From Brevibacillus choshinensis (GTDB taxonomy: Bacteria; Bacillota; Bacilli; Brevibacillales; Brevibacillaceae), in assembly GCF_016811915.1 (NCBI RefSeq), contig NZ_CP069127.1:622001-686000 (forward strand): a stretch of DNA of 64,000 nucleotides, written 5' to 3'. The notes beneath the pieces were generated by a model. It worked only from the letters and a program-made list of their open reading frames with translations, had not been told where the DNA came from and searched no databases. Positions 36,321-47,673 of the stretch are shown one piece after another. The position numbers and the translations under genes were made by a program. Every line of letters begins with the position of its first letter. Within the stretch, counting starts at the first letter, position 1.

Positions 36321-36349
36321 TTGGAAAACGCTTACATTTTGTATATATC
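36321..36349 (+). promoter_or_regulatory. mgl promoter with cre site (CcpA)
   Basis: TTGGAA (36321-36326) and TATATC (36344-36349) with a 17-base spacer form a plausible sigma-A promoter. GGAAAACGCTTACA (36323-36336) matches the cre consensus at 13 of 14 positions and overlaps the -35, a position from which CcpA would repress. Confidence 0.7.
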
Positions 36350-36384
36350 AGATGTTCACATAGGGGATAAAGGGGGAAGTTTTC

Positions 36385-37479
36385 ATGAGAAAGCTAATGG
36401 CTACTACGCTGGCAGCAGCGGTGACTCTCTCGGTAGTAGGTTGTTCCCAATCTTCAGGCGGTTCACAGCCGGCAGCAGGCGGGGGCGGCGGCAGCACGGC
36501 AGCACCTGCACCAGCGGCGCAAACACCCGCACCGGCAGCACCCGCAGGCAATCCCAAGATCGGTGTCGCCATCTACAAGTTTGACGATACCTTCATGACA
36601 GGCGTGCGCAATGCCATTTCCAAAGCAGCAGAAGGCAAGGCAGAAGTGGACATCGTCGACAGCCAAAATGCACAGCCGACCCAAAATGACAAAGTCGATC
36701 TGTTCATCAACAAAAAGGTAAGCGCTCTCGCCATCAACCCGGTGGATCGGACTGCAGCCGGCGTCATCATCGACAAGGCCAAGCAAGCCAATATTCCGGT
36801 CGTCTTCTTCAACCGCGAGCCGATGCCGGAAGATATGCAGAAGTGGGATAAGGTGTACTACGTAGGAGCCAAAGCGGAGGAATCCGGCACGATTTCCGGC
36901 CAATTGCTCGTCGATTACTGGAAAGCGCATCCGGAAGCGGATAAAAACAAGGATGGCGTGCTGCAGTACGTCATGCTCAAAGGGGAGCCAGGGCACCAGG
37001 ACGCAGAGCTTCGCACCAAGTTCTCGGTCAAAGCGATCGAAGACGCAGGCATCAAGGTGGAAAAGGTCGCCGAAGATACTGCGATGTGGGATCGCGTAAA
37101 AGGGCAGGAGAAAATGGCGGCATTCCTCGCTGCTTCCGGCGACAAGATCGAAGCGGTGCTGGCCAATAACGATGATATGGCTCTGGGCGCGATCGAAGCG
37201 CTGAAGGCGGCCGGGTACTTTACAAACGGCAAGTACATGCCGGTCGTCGGCGTAGACGCGACAGCGCCAGCGCTCAAGGAGCTGGAATCCGGCACGCTGC
37301 TCGGCACGGTGCTCAACGACGCGAACAACCAAGGGAAGGCTACGCTCAACATCGCGGCTGCCCTGGCCAAGGGAGAGACGCCGAACAAGGATACCACGGG
37401 CTTTGACATCACAGATGGCAAGTACGTCTGGGTGCCGTACAAAAAAATCACAAAGGAAAATATGAACGACGCGAAATAA
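36385..37479 (+). CDS. mglB: Galactose/glucose-type ABC sugar-binding lipoprotein
   Basis: A 364-residue binding protein; signal peptide with Cys20 (SVVGC) and a Gly/Ala/Pro-rich linker. The fold and motifs are those of the MglB group: KIGVAIYKFDDTFMTGVRNA, ALAINPVDRTAAGVIIDKAK, PVVFFNREPM, VLANNDDMALGAIEALKAAG and VVGVDATAPALKELESG. The NRE and NNDDMA positions bind hexose and calcium in the family. Galactose or glucose is likely; xylose-type or other hexoses cannot be excluded. Followed by ATPase and permease genes. Confidence 0.9.
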   Translation: MRKLMATTLAAAVTLSVVGCSQSSGGSQPAAGGGGGSTAAPAPAAQTPAPAAPAGNPKIGVAIYKFDDTFMTGVRNAISKAAEGKAEVDIVDSQNAQPTQNDKVDLFINKKVSALAINPVDRTAAGVIIDKAKQANIPVVFFNREPMPEDMQKWDKVYYVGAKAEESGTISGQLLVDYWKAHPEADKNKDGVLQYVMLKGEPGHQDAELRTKFSVKAIEDAGIKVEKVAEDTAMWDRVKGQEKMAAFLAASGDKIEAVLANNDDMALGAIEALKAAGYFTNGKYMPVVGVDATAPALKELESGTLLGTVLNDANNQGKATLNIAAALAKGETPNKDTTGFDITDGKYVWVPYKKITKENMNDAK

Positions 37480-37513
37480 ATCTTGCCGGCAGGTAGGCCG
37501 CAGGAGTTCGGAT

Positions 37514-37570
37514 AGGGCGAGAGAGTCGGTTGATGGAAAAATCGATCTGTCTCTCTTGCCTTTTTCCTTT
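37514..37570 (+). terminator. Weak stem-loop between mglB and mglA
   Basis: CGAGAGAGTCG and GATCTGTCTCTC can form an imperfect stem with a short T-rich stretch after it. I read it as partial termination or mRNA protection that lowers mglA and mglC expression relative to the binding protein. Confidence 0.4.
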
Positions 37571-37618
37571 TGAGAGGGCAACGCGGCATCGACTTTCACG
37601 TGAAAAGGAGGCATCGGC

Positions 37619-39136
37619 ATGTTTCAGAGCGCTTATTTGCTCGAAATGAACAAGATATCCAAGGAGTTTCCAGGCGTGAAGGCACTCGACGATGTCACGC
37701 TGAAAGTGCGGCCAGGAACCGTCCATGCTCTGATGGGAGAAAACGGAGCGGGCAAGTCGACCTTGATGAAATGCTTGTTTGGCATCTACAAGCCGGACGC
37801 CGGCGAGATTTTGCTGAATGGCGAGAGCGTGACGCTGGGGAGCTCCAAGGATGCCCTGGAGCGCGGCATATCCATGATCCATCAGGAGCTGCATCCGGTC
37901 CCTTTTCGAAATGTGATGGAGAACATCTGGCTAGGTCGTTTTCCAGTCAAAAAGGTGGGTCCTTTTCCGTTTGTGGATGAGAAAAAAATGGTGAGAGACA
38001 CCGAAAAGCTGTTCGCCGATCTGGGAATGGATCTGAATCCTCATGAAATTGTGCGCAATCTCTCCGTTTCCAAGGTGCAGTCGCTCGAAATCGCCAAGGC
38101 GGTCTCTTACCATTCCAAGGTCATTGTGATGGACGAACCTACGTCCTCGTTGACAGGCAACGAGGTGGAGCAGCTGTTCACCATCATCCATGAACTGAAG
38201 AGCAGGGGCGTTGCGATCATCTACATTTCACACAAAATGGAGGAAATTCTGCGTATATCGGATGACGTGACCATCATGCGCGACGGCAAGCTGATCGGGA
38301 CCTGGCTCGCCTCTGAGCTGACGACAGATCTGATCATATCGCGAATGGTAGGACGAGACCTCACCCAGAGATATCCGCAAAGGAGCAATACTCCGGGAGA
38401 TGTCGTACTCCATGTCGAAGGCTTGACCTCGGCCTTTGCGGAATCTTTTCGGAATGTTTCGTTCGAGCTGCGAAAGGGAGAGATCCTGGGAGTAGGCGGA
38501 TTGGTAGGGGCACAGCGGACGGAATTGATCGAGGCGCTGTTCGGCATGCGGTCGATCCGCTCGGGAAAAGTGCGTCTGCATGGCAAAGAGGTGCGGATCA
38601 AATCCCCCCGGGAAGCCAAAAGGCACAAGATGGCGCTCTTGACGGAGGAGCGGAGGGTGACTGGAATCATTCCTGTCCTGCCCGTGCTGGAAAATACGGT
38701 GATCGCCAATCTGGCCAACTATCAGACTCCTTACCTGCTGCTCAATGACCGGAAGCGGCGAGAGGATGTCAGTCAAAGCATTGATAAGCTGCGGGTGAAG
38801 ACGCCGTCGATGAAAGCCTTGATCAAGAATCTGTCGGGCGGCAATCAGCAAAAGGTTTTGCTCGCGAGATGGCTGTTGACAGAACCGGATATTTTGCTGC
38901 TCGACGAACCTACGCGCGGGGTAGACGTCGGTGCCAAGTACGAAATCTATGCCATCATTGCGGATCTCGCCAAGCAAGGAAAGAGCATCATCATGATCTC
39001 ATCTGAGATGCCGGAGCTGCTCGGGATGTCGGATCGCATCATGGTGATGAGCGGCGGGCAGCTCTCAGGCGTCATAGCCGGTGCTGATGCGACGGAGGAA
39101 GAAATCATGCGACTGGCGACCAAGAACTTGGGCTGA
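37619..39136 (+). CDS. mglA: Sugar ABC transporter ATPase, MglA/RbsA type
   Basis: A 505-residue double ATPase. The N-terminal half has Walker A GENGAGKST near residue 41, the signature LSVSKVQSLEIAKAVSY and Walker B VIVMDEPTSSLTG. The C-terminal half has the degenerate Walker A GVGGLVGAQRTELIEALFG, the signature LSGGNQQKVLLARWLL and ILLLDEPTRGVDVGAK. This asymmetry is normal for MglA and RbsA. AAAAGGAGG lies 7 bases before the ATG. Confidence 0.93.
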   Translation: MFQSAYLLEMNKISKEFPGVKALDDVTLKVRPGTVHALMGENGAGKSTLMKCLFGIYKPDAGEILLNGESVTLGSSKDALERGISMIHQELHPVPFRNVMENIWLGRFPVKKVGPFPFVDEKKMVRDTEKLFADLGMDLNPHEIVRNLSVSKVQSLEIAKAVSYHSKVIVMDEPTSSLTGNEVEQLFTIIHELKSRGVAIIYISHKMEEILRISDDVTIMRDGKLIGTWLASELTTDLIISRMVGRDLTQRYPQRSNTPGDVVLHVEGLTSAFAESFRNVSFELRKGEILGVGGLVGAQRTELIEALFGMRSIRSGKVRLHGKEVRIKSPREAKRHKMALLTEERRVTGIIPVLPVLENTVIANLANYQTPYLLLNDRKRREDVSQSIDKLRVKTPSMKALIKNLSGGNQQKVLLARWLLTEPDILLLDEPTRGVDVGAKYEIYAIIADLAKQGKSIIMISSEMPELLGMSDRIMVMSGGQLSGVIAGADATEEEIMRLATKNLG

Positions 39137-39155
39137 CCAGGGGAGGAGGACTCAC

Positions 39156-40175
39156 ATGAGCAGTACTGCACAAAAGCGCATCCAAGGGTTTGTGACGCAA
39201 AACGCCATCTATATCGTCCTGGTCGTGCTGATCGCCGGCATCGCCATTTACGATACCCAATTTCTATCGATAACGACTTTGCGGGATATTCTTTTGCAGT
39301 CATCGACGCGCGCGATTATTGCGCTGGGGGCCGCCTTCGTCTTGATCACGGGTGGAACGGACCTTTCTGCGGGTCGTGTCGTCGGACTGACAGCCGTTAT
39401 CTCGGCGTCGATGCTGCAAGCGCAGGATTACCCGCGCAGGTTTTTCCCCGACCTGCCCGATCTGCCGCTCCTGATCCCGATCTTGATTGCGATCGCGGTG
39501 GGGCTTTTGGTGGGCCTCATCAATGGAATCATCGTGTCCCGCTTTAGCGTTCCACCGTTTATCGCTACTCTGGGAACGATGGTAATCGTCTACGGGGTGA
39601 ACTCGATTTACTTCGATATGGAGCCCAATCAATCCCAACCGATCGGCGGTCTTCGGCAAGATTTTAGTCATTTGGGGACCGGCTTCATCGGCCCGAGCGG
39701 CCCGTATTCCGTCCCGTACATCGTGATCATCGCCATCGTGGTCGCGTTCCTCGTCTGGGTCGTTTTCAACAAGACGAGGCTCGGGAAAAACATGTACGCG
39801 ATCGGAGGCAATATCCAGGCAGCGACAGTGTCGGGTATCAACGTGGCCTGGAACATCATGATCATCTACGCCATCGCAGGTGGACTCTACGGTCTGGGCG
39901 GAGTACTGGAATCGGCGCGCACAGGAGGCGCAACGAACAACTACGGCAACATGTACGAGCTGGACGCCATCGCAGCCTGCGTGGTGGGGGGAGTCTCGAC
40001 CTCTGGAGGGATCGGTACTGTCCCTGGCGTTTTGGCTGGTGTTTTGATCTTTGGCGTCATCAACTACGGGCTTACCTTTATCGGGGTCAATCCGTACTGG
40101 CAGCTGATCATCAAAGGTTTGATCATCGTGGCGGCGGTGGCCTTTGACATTCGAAAATACCTGGCGAAGAAATAA
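39156..40175 (+). CDS. mglC: Sugar ABC transporter permease, MglC/RbsC type
   Basis: A 339-residue permease with about ten hydrophobic segments. Marks are LILQSSTRAIIALGAAFVLI-like sequence near residue 50, GGTDLSAGRVVGL, SRFSVPPFIATLGTM, NKTRLGKNMYAIGGN and GGVLESARTGG. The frame is open from 39081 inside mglA, but the ATG at 39156 has GGGGAGGAGG 6 bases upstream. It completes the importer. Confidence 0.92.
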   Translation: MSSTAQKRIQGFVTQNAIYIVLVVLIAGIAIYDTQFLSITTLRDILLQSSTRAIIALGAAFVLITGGTDLSAGRVVGLTAVISASMLQAQDYPRRFFPDLPDLPLLIPILIAIAVGLLVGLINGIIVSRFSVPPFIATLGTMVIVYGVNSIYFDMEPNQSQPIGGLRQDFSHLGTGFIGPSGPYSVPYIVIIAIVVAFLVWVVFNKTRLGKNMYAIGGNIQAATVSGINVAWNIMIIYAIAGGLYGLGGVLESARTGGATNNYGNMYELDAIAACVVGGVSTSGGIGTVPGVLAGVLIFGVINYGLTFIGVNPYWQLIIKGLIIVAAVAFDIRKYLAKK

Positions 40176-40180
40176 TAGGC

Positions 40181-40219
40181 GCACCCCCGATTCGAGCAAA
40201 ATGCGAACCGGGGGTGTTT
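40181..40219 (+). terminator. Terminator of mglBAC
   Basis: CACCCCCG-TTCG pairs with CGAA-CGGGGGTG (40182-40194 with 40204-40216) and is followed by TTT. The T run is short but the stem is strong. Confidence 0.7.
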
Positions 40220-40232
40220 GCATGCGTCCTCG

Positions 40233-40267
40233 CAAAAAGGAGCTGCCCGATCGCTCGTGACAGCTCC
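40233..40267 (-). terminator. Terminator of the glycerophosphodiesterase gene
   Basis: On the minus strand GGAGCTG (40261-40267) pairs with CAGCTCC (40239-40245) and five T follow. It lies just after the stop of the minus-strand gene. Confidence 0.8.
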
Positions 40268-40277
40268 AGCTATAGGT

Positions 40278-41102
40278 TTACTTGTTGCGAGGAACGTAAT
40301 CCGGGTAGTCGGTGATGATGTCGTCCACGCCAGCCTTGAGCAGCGGCTCGACTTCCTCCGGTTTGCGCACCGTCCAAACCGAAATCTGCATGCCGAGGTC
40401 ATGGATGCGATTGACCAGTTCCTCTGTCACCAGCTTTTGAGTAGGGTTGACATAATCGGCGTAGGTCGCAAATTCAGCCAGCTTCTCGTCGGTCAGGTCG
40501 TTTTTGTTACTGGTCAGCACACCTACCGGAACAGCGGGCAGCAGCTCGTGAAATGTCTTGATCGAGTCGAAGTTGAACGATTGCACGATGATCTTTTCGT
40601 TAGCAGGCTTGTCCATATTCCGCTCAGACAAGGCGGCAGCCACTTGCTCCTCGATACCCGGGTATAGCTCGGGTGACTTGAGTTCAATGAGAATGCCAGT
40701 CTTTCCGCGGAATTCATCGAGTACCTCGTCAAAGGTAGGGATGCGCTCCCCGGCAAAATCCGGTCCAAAGAAGCTGCCGGCGTCCAATTGGCGAATTTCA
40801 TCCAGCGTAAAGCTGCTCACTTTTCCGGTGCCGTCCGTTGTACGATCCACGGTGTTGTCATGAATCACGACGAGCTTTCCGTCTTTAGTGGCCTGCACAT
40901 CGATTTCGATGTAATCGGCTTTCATTTTCACGGCCTTGCGGAATGCCGCCATCGTATTTTCAGGCGCGTACCCCGAGGCTCCCCGGTGAGCGATTGTGTC
41001 CACGCGGTCTGCCTTTTCGTTTGGCGCGGCCATGACGGCAATCGGCTGAATCAGTCCTGTCAAAAGGGTGGCTGCAAGCAACATCTTTCGCATTTGGATC
41101 AT
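40278..41102 (-). CDS. glpQ: Glycerophosphodiester phosphodiesterase, secreted
   Basis: A 274-residue enzyme with a signal peptide (LLAATLLTGLIQPIAVMA, cleavage near residue 25), so it acts outside the membrane. It hydrolyses glycerophosphodiesters to glycerol-3-phosphate and an alcohol. The catalytic region reads IAHRGASGYAPENTMAAF (two essential His with HDNTVDRTTDGTG), the metal site is EIDVQATKDGKLVVIHD and VLIELKSPELYPG-like ILIELKSPELYPG. The C-terminus has ISVWTVRKPEEV. GlpQ-type enzymes can also attack wall teichoic acid. ATG at 41102 has AGGAGG 11 bases before. Confidence 0.9.
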   Translation of the reverse strand: MIQMRKMLLAATLLTGLIQPIAVMAAPNEKADRVDTIAHRGASGYAPENTMAAFRKAVKMKADYIEIDVQATKDGKLVVIHDNTVDRTTDGTGKVSSFTLDEIRQLDAGSFFGPDFAGERIPTFDEVLDEFRGKTGILIELKSPELYPGIEEQVAAALSERNMDKPANEKIIVQSFNFDSIKTFHELLPAVPVGVLTSNKNDLTDEKLAEFATYADYVNPTQKLVTEELVNRIHDLGMQISVWTVRKPEEVEPLLKAGVDDIITDYPDYVPRNK

Positions 41103-41341
41103 GTCGGGAATCTCCTCCTTGGATTGGAACTTCCCCTTGAAGATAACGGAGCAATGTAAAGAGGAAGTGAAGGTGTTGTAAAGAAGGGGCGGCTTGCCTC
41201 ATTTTCGTTCAGAAGGCCTGTATGATGAGGAGTGTCGTTATTTCCAATGGATCGGTTTTCCAATTAATTTGGAGGGCGTGAGGAAAAAAGCACCATACCA
41301 AAAGGCCGAGGGACCGAAACTAAATGGAATGTTTTTCCGTC

Positions 41342-41371
41342 TAATGCTGTAAGAGAAGCATTTTTGGGGGG
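41342..41371 (+). promoter_or_regulatory. Leader hairpin before the VanW-type gene
   Basis: AATGCT (41344-41349) pairs with AGCATT (41357-41362), and five T follow directly before the GGGGGG SD. It resembles an attenuator. The 275-base gap from 41103 has a possible TATGAT -10 box at 41221-41226; I could not assign the leader to a known riboswitch. Confidence 0.35.
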
Positions 41372-41377
41372 AACAGG

Positions 41378-42202
41378 ATGAAGCCGATCACTCGCAGCAG
41401 ATGGCGAATCGCGGCTGGCGTCTGCTATTATCGGTGGAAGCGGCATGCGCAGTGGCTCTTCGGAAAAAAGAAGTATGCAAGAAAAAGAAGCGCTGAGCTT
41501 CTGCCCCATGTTCATTTTCGCCATCAGACGATCTTGCTGCGGCAGCTGCAGGACGTGGAGATGTGGATGCAGCACAACAAGGTAACCAATTTGCGTATCG
41601 CTGCGGGTCGGCTGAATCAGGTCACGATCCTGCCAGGCGAGACGTTTTCCTATTGGCGATTGATAGGCAAGCCCACACGGAAAAAAGGCTATCTGGACGG
41701 GATGCTGCTGTCGCACGGCAAAGTCACGGCGGGAGTGGGCGGAGGGCTGTGCCAGTTGTCCAATTTGCTGTACTGGATGACCCTGCACACGCCGCTGACC
41801 GTCACCGAACGCCATCGGCACAGCTACGACGTTTTCCCTGATTCCGGGCGTACACAGCCGTTTGGAAGCGGAGCGACCTGCTTTTACAACTATCTGGATC
41901 TGCAGATCGCCAATGTGACCAAGAGCACATTTCAGCTGCATGTATACGTGACCGACTCGCATTTGGTCGGGGAATGGCGATCGGACATGCCGCCGACACG
42001 AAGGTATGAGATCGTAGAGAAAGAACAAGCGATTAGGCCGTCCTTGTGGGGTGGATATGAGCGCTCTAATCGGCTGTACCGCAACGTGTTTTCCCTGGAT
42101 GGGGAATGGCTGGATGAGGAATGGGTGACGGAAAATCGAGCGATGATGATGTATGAGCCCCTATTGCCAGAAGCGCAATCCCATGCGAGCGGACAAAATT
42201 AG
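41378..42202 (+). CDS. VanW-family protein
   Basis: A 274-residue protein with the VanW core (about residues 60-190): [20 protein letters not shown], then [20 protein letters not shown] and [20 protein letters not shown], then [20 protein letters not shown]. VanW is named for a gene in some vancomycin-resistance clusters, but the domain is common in spore-formers and its role is unknown. There is no signal peptide. GGGGGG and AACAGG precede the ATG. The C-terminal 80 residues are not conserved and are acidic. Confidence 0.88.
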   Translation: MKPITRSRWRIAAGVCYYRWKRHAQWLFGKKKYARKRSAELLPHVHFRHQTILLRQLQDVEMWMQHNKVTNLRIAAGRLNQVTILPGETFSYWRLIGKPTRKKGYLDGMLLSHGKVTAGVGGGLCQLSNLLYWMTLHTPLTVTERHRHSYDVFPDSGRTQPFGSGATCFYNYLDLQIANVTKSTFQLHVYVTDSHLVGEWRSDMPPTRRYEIVEKEQAIRPSLWGGYERSNRLYRNVFSLDGEWLDEEWVTENRAMMMYEPLLPEAQSHASGQN

Positions 42203-42312
42203 AAGAGGATGATGTTTCCTATTCCGTATACGAACTGGAACTCGGCTCCAATCTGTGCGAAAATAGGAACATATGCACTCGTCTCGTAACGTGGAAAGGT
42301 GGACTTATACAA

Positions 42313-44643
42313 ATGTCTTCTGTTGATCGTATCGTATCAGGTTTAAACCCCGAGCAGCGAGAAGCTGTTCTGACTACAGAAGGGCCCGTATTGATTCTGG
42401 CCGGAGCGGGCAGTGGCAAGACAAAGGTTCTCACCCAACGAATTGCCTATCTCATTAGTGTGAAGCAAGTAGCGCCGTGGAGCATCCTGGCGATTACGTT
42501 TACGAATAAAGCGGCACGTGAAATGCAAAACCGCGTGGCGGGCCTCATCGGGGGAGCGGCGGCGCAGGATGCCTGGCTGTCGACCTTTCACTCCTTGTGC
42601 GTACGCATCTTGCGCCGGGATATTGACCGTTTGGGGATCAGCCGCAGCTTTTCCATCCTGGATGCGGGAGATCAGCTGTCAGTCGTAAAGCAGTGCTTGA
42701 AGGATCTGAATATCGATCCGAAGCAATACGAGCCGCGCTCCATTTTGGCGGCGATCAGCACGGCGAAGAACGAACTGACAGATCCGGAGACCTTTGCAAA
42801 ACTGGCGGGAGATCCATTTTCACAGGTAGCGGCCAAGGTCTACGAGGCGTATCAGAAAAAGCTGAAAAACAACCAGTCGCTGGACTTTGACGATCTGATC
42901 ATGACGACCGTGCGTCTGTTTAAAGAAGTGCCGGAAGTGCTGGAATTCTATCAGAAAAAATTCCGCTACATCCATGTCGATGAGTATCAGGATACCAACC
43001 GCGCCCAGTATCTGCTGATTTCCATGCTGGCAGACAAGTACCGCAACGTCTGCTGCGTGGGGGATGCGGATCAGAGCATTTACAAATGGCGCGGGGCAGA
43101 TATTTCCATCATTTTAAACTTTGAAAAAGACTATCCCGAAGCGAAAATGATTAAACTGGAGCAAAACTATCGTTCCACGAAAACGATCCTGCAAGCAGCC
43201 AACCAGGTGATCGCCAACAACAAGCTGCGCAAGGAAAAGAAGCTGTGGACGGATAATGCAGGCGGCGAAAAAATCAGCTGCTTCCAGGGGGATTCGGAGC
43301 ATGACGAGGCGTACTTCATCGTCGATTCGATCCGCAGACAGATGTCCCAGTACAAGCGCTACGACAAGTTTGCCGTCCTGTACCGGACCAACGCCCAATC
43401 CCGTGTGGTGGAGGAAGTGTTCATCAAATCGAACATCCCATACACCATCGTAGGCGGCACCAAGTTCTACGACAGAAAAGAGATCAAGGACATTCTCGCT
43501 TACCTGCGTTTGATTTCCAACCCGGACGATGACATCAGTCTGGCTCGCATCATCAATGTACCGAAACGAAATATCGGGGATACGACTGTAGACAAGCTGC
43601 AGGCGTACGCCAATGCAAACGGACAGTCTCTCTTCCAGGCCATTCAGGAAGCGGGATACATGGGGCTGCCCGCACGCACCACCAATGCGATCCTGTCCTT
43701 TAACGATCTCATCACGAGCTTGATGCAGATGACGGACTACCTCAGTGTCACCGAACTGGTGGAAGAGGTGCTCAAGCGATCAGGATACCGTGAATCGCTG
43801 AAAGAAGACAAAACCTTGGAAGCGCAGGCTCGCCTGGAGAATATCGAAGAGTTTCTCTCCGTTACCCAGGAGTTCGAGCGCAAAAACGAAGACAAGAGCT
43901 TGCTCGCGTTCCTGACCGATTTGGCACTCGTGGCAGACATCGATTCACTGGACGGGGAGGATGACAAGCAGGAAGCTTCCGCTGAAGGCCAGGTCGTTCT
44001 GATGACCTTGCACAGCGCCAAGGGACTGGAGTTTCCGGTCGTTTATCTCGTAGGCATGGAGGAGGGAGTCTTTCCGCACAGCCGCTCGCTGTTTGACGAG
44101 TCCGAGATGGAAGAGGAGCGCCGCCTCGCCTACGTGGGGATTACGAGGGCGGAAGAACGACTATTCATGACCTGCGCGCGGATGCGTACGTTGTTTGGTC
44201 GGACGAATGTCAATGCGCCTTCCCGATTCCTGCAGGAAATTCCCGCTGAGCTGCTCGACGGCAGCCCTGTTGCTGACAGAGGCTACGGTGGCGGGGGAGG
44301 CGGCGGTTTCGGTCAACGTGATGCAGCCCGCTCTCCTTTTGGCACAGGTGGCTATCAGGCAGGAGCAGCCCCTCGCGTAGGGATGGCTCAGCGCACTGCT
44401 GCGACAGCCGGATCTCCATTTGCTCGTCCAGCAGCCCAGGCAGGCAGCAAACTGCCGGGGCATGGCGCGGCAGCAGGTTTGGATTGGAAAGTGGGAGACA
44501 AAGTAAAGCATGGCAAGTGGGGCACAGGGACAGTCGTCAAAGTGAAAGGAGCCGGCGACGACATGGAGCTGGACATTGCGTTCCCGAGCCCGACCGGCAT
44601 CAAAAAGCTGTTGGCCAAATTTGCGCCGATTGAACGGGGATAA
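42313..44643 (+). CDS. pcrA: PcrA, ATP-dependent 3'-5' DNA helicase (UvrD/Rep family)
   Basis: A 776-residue superfamily 1 helicase needed for repair, rolling-circle replication and removal of RecA or stalled polymerase. Q motif LNPEQREAV is at residues 11-19, Walker A GAGSGKT at about 31-37, Walker [14 protein letters not shown] near 220, then [44 protein letters not shown] and [13 protein letters not shown]. The C-terminal tail has a Gly-rich run and the Tudor-like domain ([20 protein letters not shown]) that contacts RNA polymerase. It precedes ligA by 34 bases. Confidence 0.96.
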   Translation: MSSVDRIVSGLNPEQREAVLTTEGPVLILAGAGSGKTKVLTQRIAYLISVKQVAPWSILAITFTNKAAREMQNRVAGLIGGAAAQDAWLSTFHSLCVRILRRDIDRLGISRSFSILDAGDQLSVVKQCLKDLNIDPKQYEPRSILAAISTAKNELTDPETFAKLAGDPFSQVAAKVYEAYQKKLKNNQSLDFDDLIMTTVRLFKEVPEVLEFYQKKFRYIHVDEYQDTNRAQYLLISMLADKYRNVCCVGDADQSIYKWRGADISIILNFEKDYPEAKMIKLEQNYRSTKTILQAANQVIANNKLRKEKKLWTDNAGGEKISCFQGDSEHDEAYFIVDSIRRQMSQYKRYDKFAVLYRTNAQSRVVEEVFIKSNIPYTIVGGTKFYDRKEIKDILAYLRLISNPDDDISLARIINVPKRNIGDTTVDKLQAYANANGQSLFQAIQEAGYMGLPARTTNAILSFNDLITSLMQMTDYLSVTELVEEVLKRSGYRESLKEDKTLEAQARLENIEEFLSVTQEFERKNEDKSLLAFLTDLALVADIDSLDGEDDKQEASAEGQVVLMTLHSAKGLEFPVVYLVGMEEGVFPHSRSLFDESEMEEERRLAYVGITRAEERLFMTCARMRTLFGRTNVNAPSRFLQEIPAELLDGSPVADRGYGGGGGGGFGQRDAARSPFGTGGYQAGAAPRVGMAQRTAATAGSPFARPAAQAGSKLPGHGAAAGLDWKVGDKVKHGKWGTGTVVKVKGAGDDMELDIAFPSPTGIKKLLAKFAPIERG

Positions 44644-44665
44644 AGCAACAGAATCGGTAAAGTAA

Positions 44666-46693
<2,028 letters not shown>

Positions 46694-46749
46694 TATCTGA
46701 TCAGGGTGCGGCGACGGACTGGATGAGTATAGAGGGGGACGTGAAGAGC

Positions 46750-47634
46750 ATGAAAGGCTTCCTACGAGTGGGATACGGAGCAATGGTTTTGGTATTCTTG
46801 GCAGGCTGCGGAGTCACCGGGCAGCAGAGTAAACCGGCTCCACCATCCGTGACGGCAGCAGCTCTAAAGGGTGACCTAACGTATCAGGATGTTTTGGAAA
46901 GAGGAGAAACCGTGCACAATCTGGCGATGACTGCAGATGCTGAGCGGATTTGGGTGGGAACCCATTCGGGCTTGTACAGTTCCACTCCTGGAGGACTGTG
47001 GAGCCTCTTATCGACCCAGCTCGAGCAGCATGACATCGCAGGCTGGTATGTCGATCCCAAAGACCCTCATCAAATATTTGCAGCAGGCAGCGCAGGTGTA
47101 CTTCGCTCCGTAGATGGCGGAAAGCAGTGGGAGACGATCGGAAAAGGCTTGCCTGCTGCTGCTGATATTCGCAGCTTTGCCGGGATTCGCGAAGGGGAGC
47201 AGATTCGTCTGTTCGCCTTTGTGTCCGGTGAAGGTATCTACCAGTCCGTAGACAGCGGTGAACAGTGGAGCCTCTGGCAGCCGATGGACCAGGAAGTATT
47301 TTCCATGGACTTTGACCCAGAAGAAAACCGTCTCTATGTAGCGGCGCAATTCAGCTTGCTCTATAATGAGAACGGGGAATGGAAGACAGAGGTGCTCCCA
47401 GGGGCACAGCAGATCTACTCTCTTTCCGTCGACCGACGCACTGGCGTTTTGGCTGTCGCTACGGAACAAGGCATATTTGAAAAAAACAATGGCGAGTGGA
47501 GACTGCTCGATGCGCGTTCACCTGAAAAGCTGATCATGATCTCTTCTGGTGAAGGTGATACCAAATGGGTTGGGGTAGGAGAATCTGCACTCATCTACAA
47601 GCTTTCCGACAACAAATGGGTCAAATGGAATTAA
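46750..47634 (+). CDS. Lipoprotein with beta-propeller-like repeats
   Basis: A 294-residue secreted lipoprotein with Cys20 at the lipobox (FLAGC). Residues 60-290 show repeating blades with Asp-box-like stretches SVDGGKQWETIG and SVDSGEQWSLW and recurrent GLY/GIY strands, as in sialidase-type or photosystem-assembly-type propellers. Function is unknown. It lies between ligA and camS, so it is probably expressed with them. ATG at 46750 has GGGGG 11 bases before; earlier starts lack an SD. Confidence 0.8.
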   Translation: MKGFLRVGYGAMVLVFLAGCGVTGQQSKPAPPSVTAAALKGDLTYQDVLERGETVHNLAMTADAERIWVGTHSGLYSSTPGGLWSLLSTQLEQHDIAGWYVDPKDPHQIFAAGSAGVLRSVDGGKQWETIGKGLPAAADIRSFAGIREGEQIRLFAFVSGEGIYQSVDSGEQWSLWQPMDQEVFSMDFDPEENRLYVAAQFSLLYNENGEWKTEVLPGAQQIYSLSVDRRTGVLAVATEQGIFEKNNGEWRLLDARSPEKLIMISSGEGDTKWVGVGESALIYKLSDNKWVKWN

Positions 47635-47636
47635 CG

Positions 47637-47655
47637 AAACGTTAAGACGTTTTTT
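47637..47655 (+). terminator. Short terminator between propeller lipoprotein and camS
   Basis: AAACGT pairs with ACGTTT over a TAAG loop, followed by T. The stem is short, so termination is probably partial. Confidence 0.5.
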
Positions 47656-47673
47656 ACACAAAAGGAGCAGCGT

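Noticed and set aside
41230-41377. Known riboswitch (c-di-GMP, SAM, fluoride, TPP) before the VanW-type gene
   Set aside because: Core motifs of these classes are absent; only a small attenuator-like hairpin is supported.
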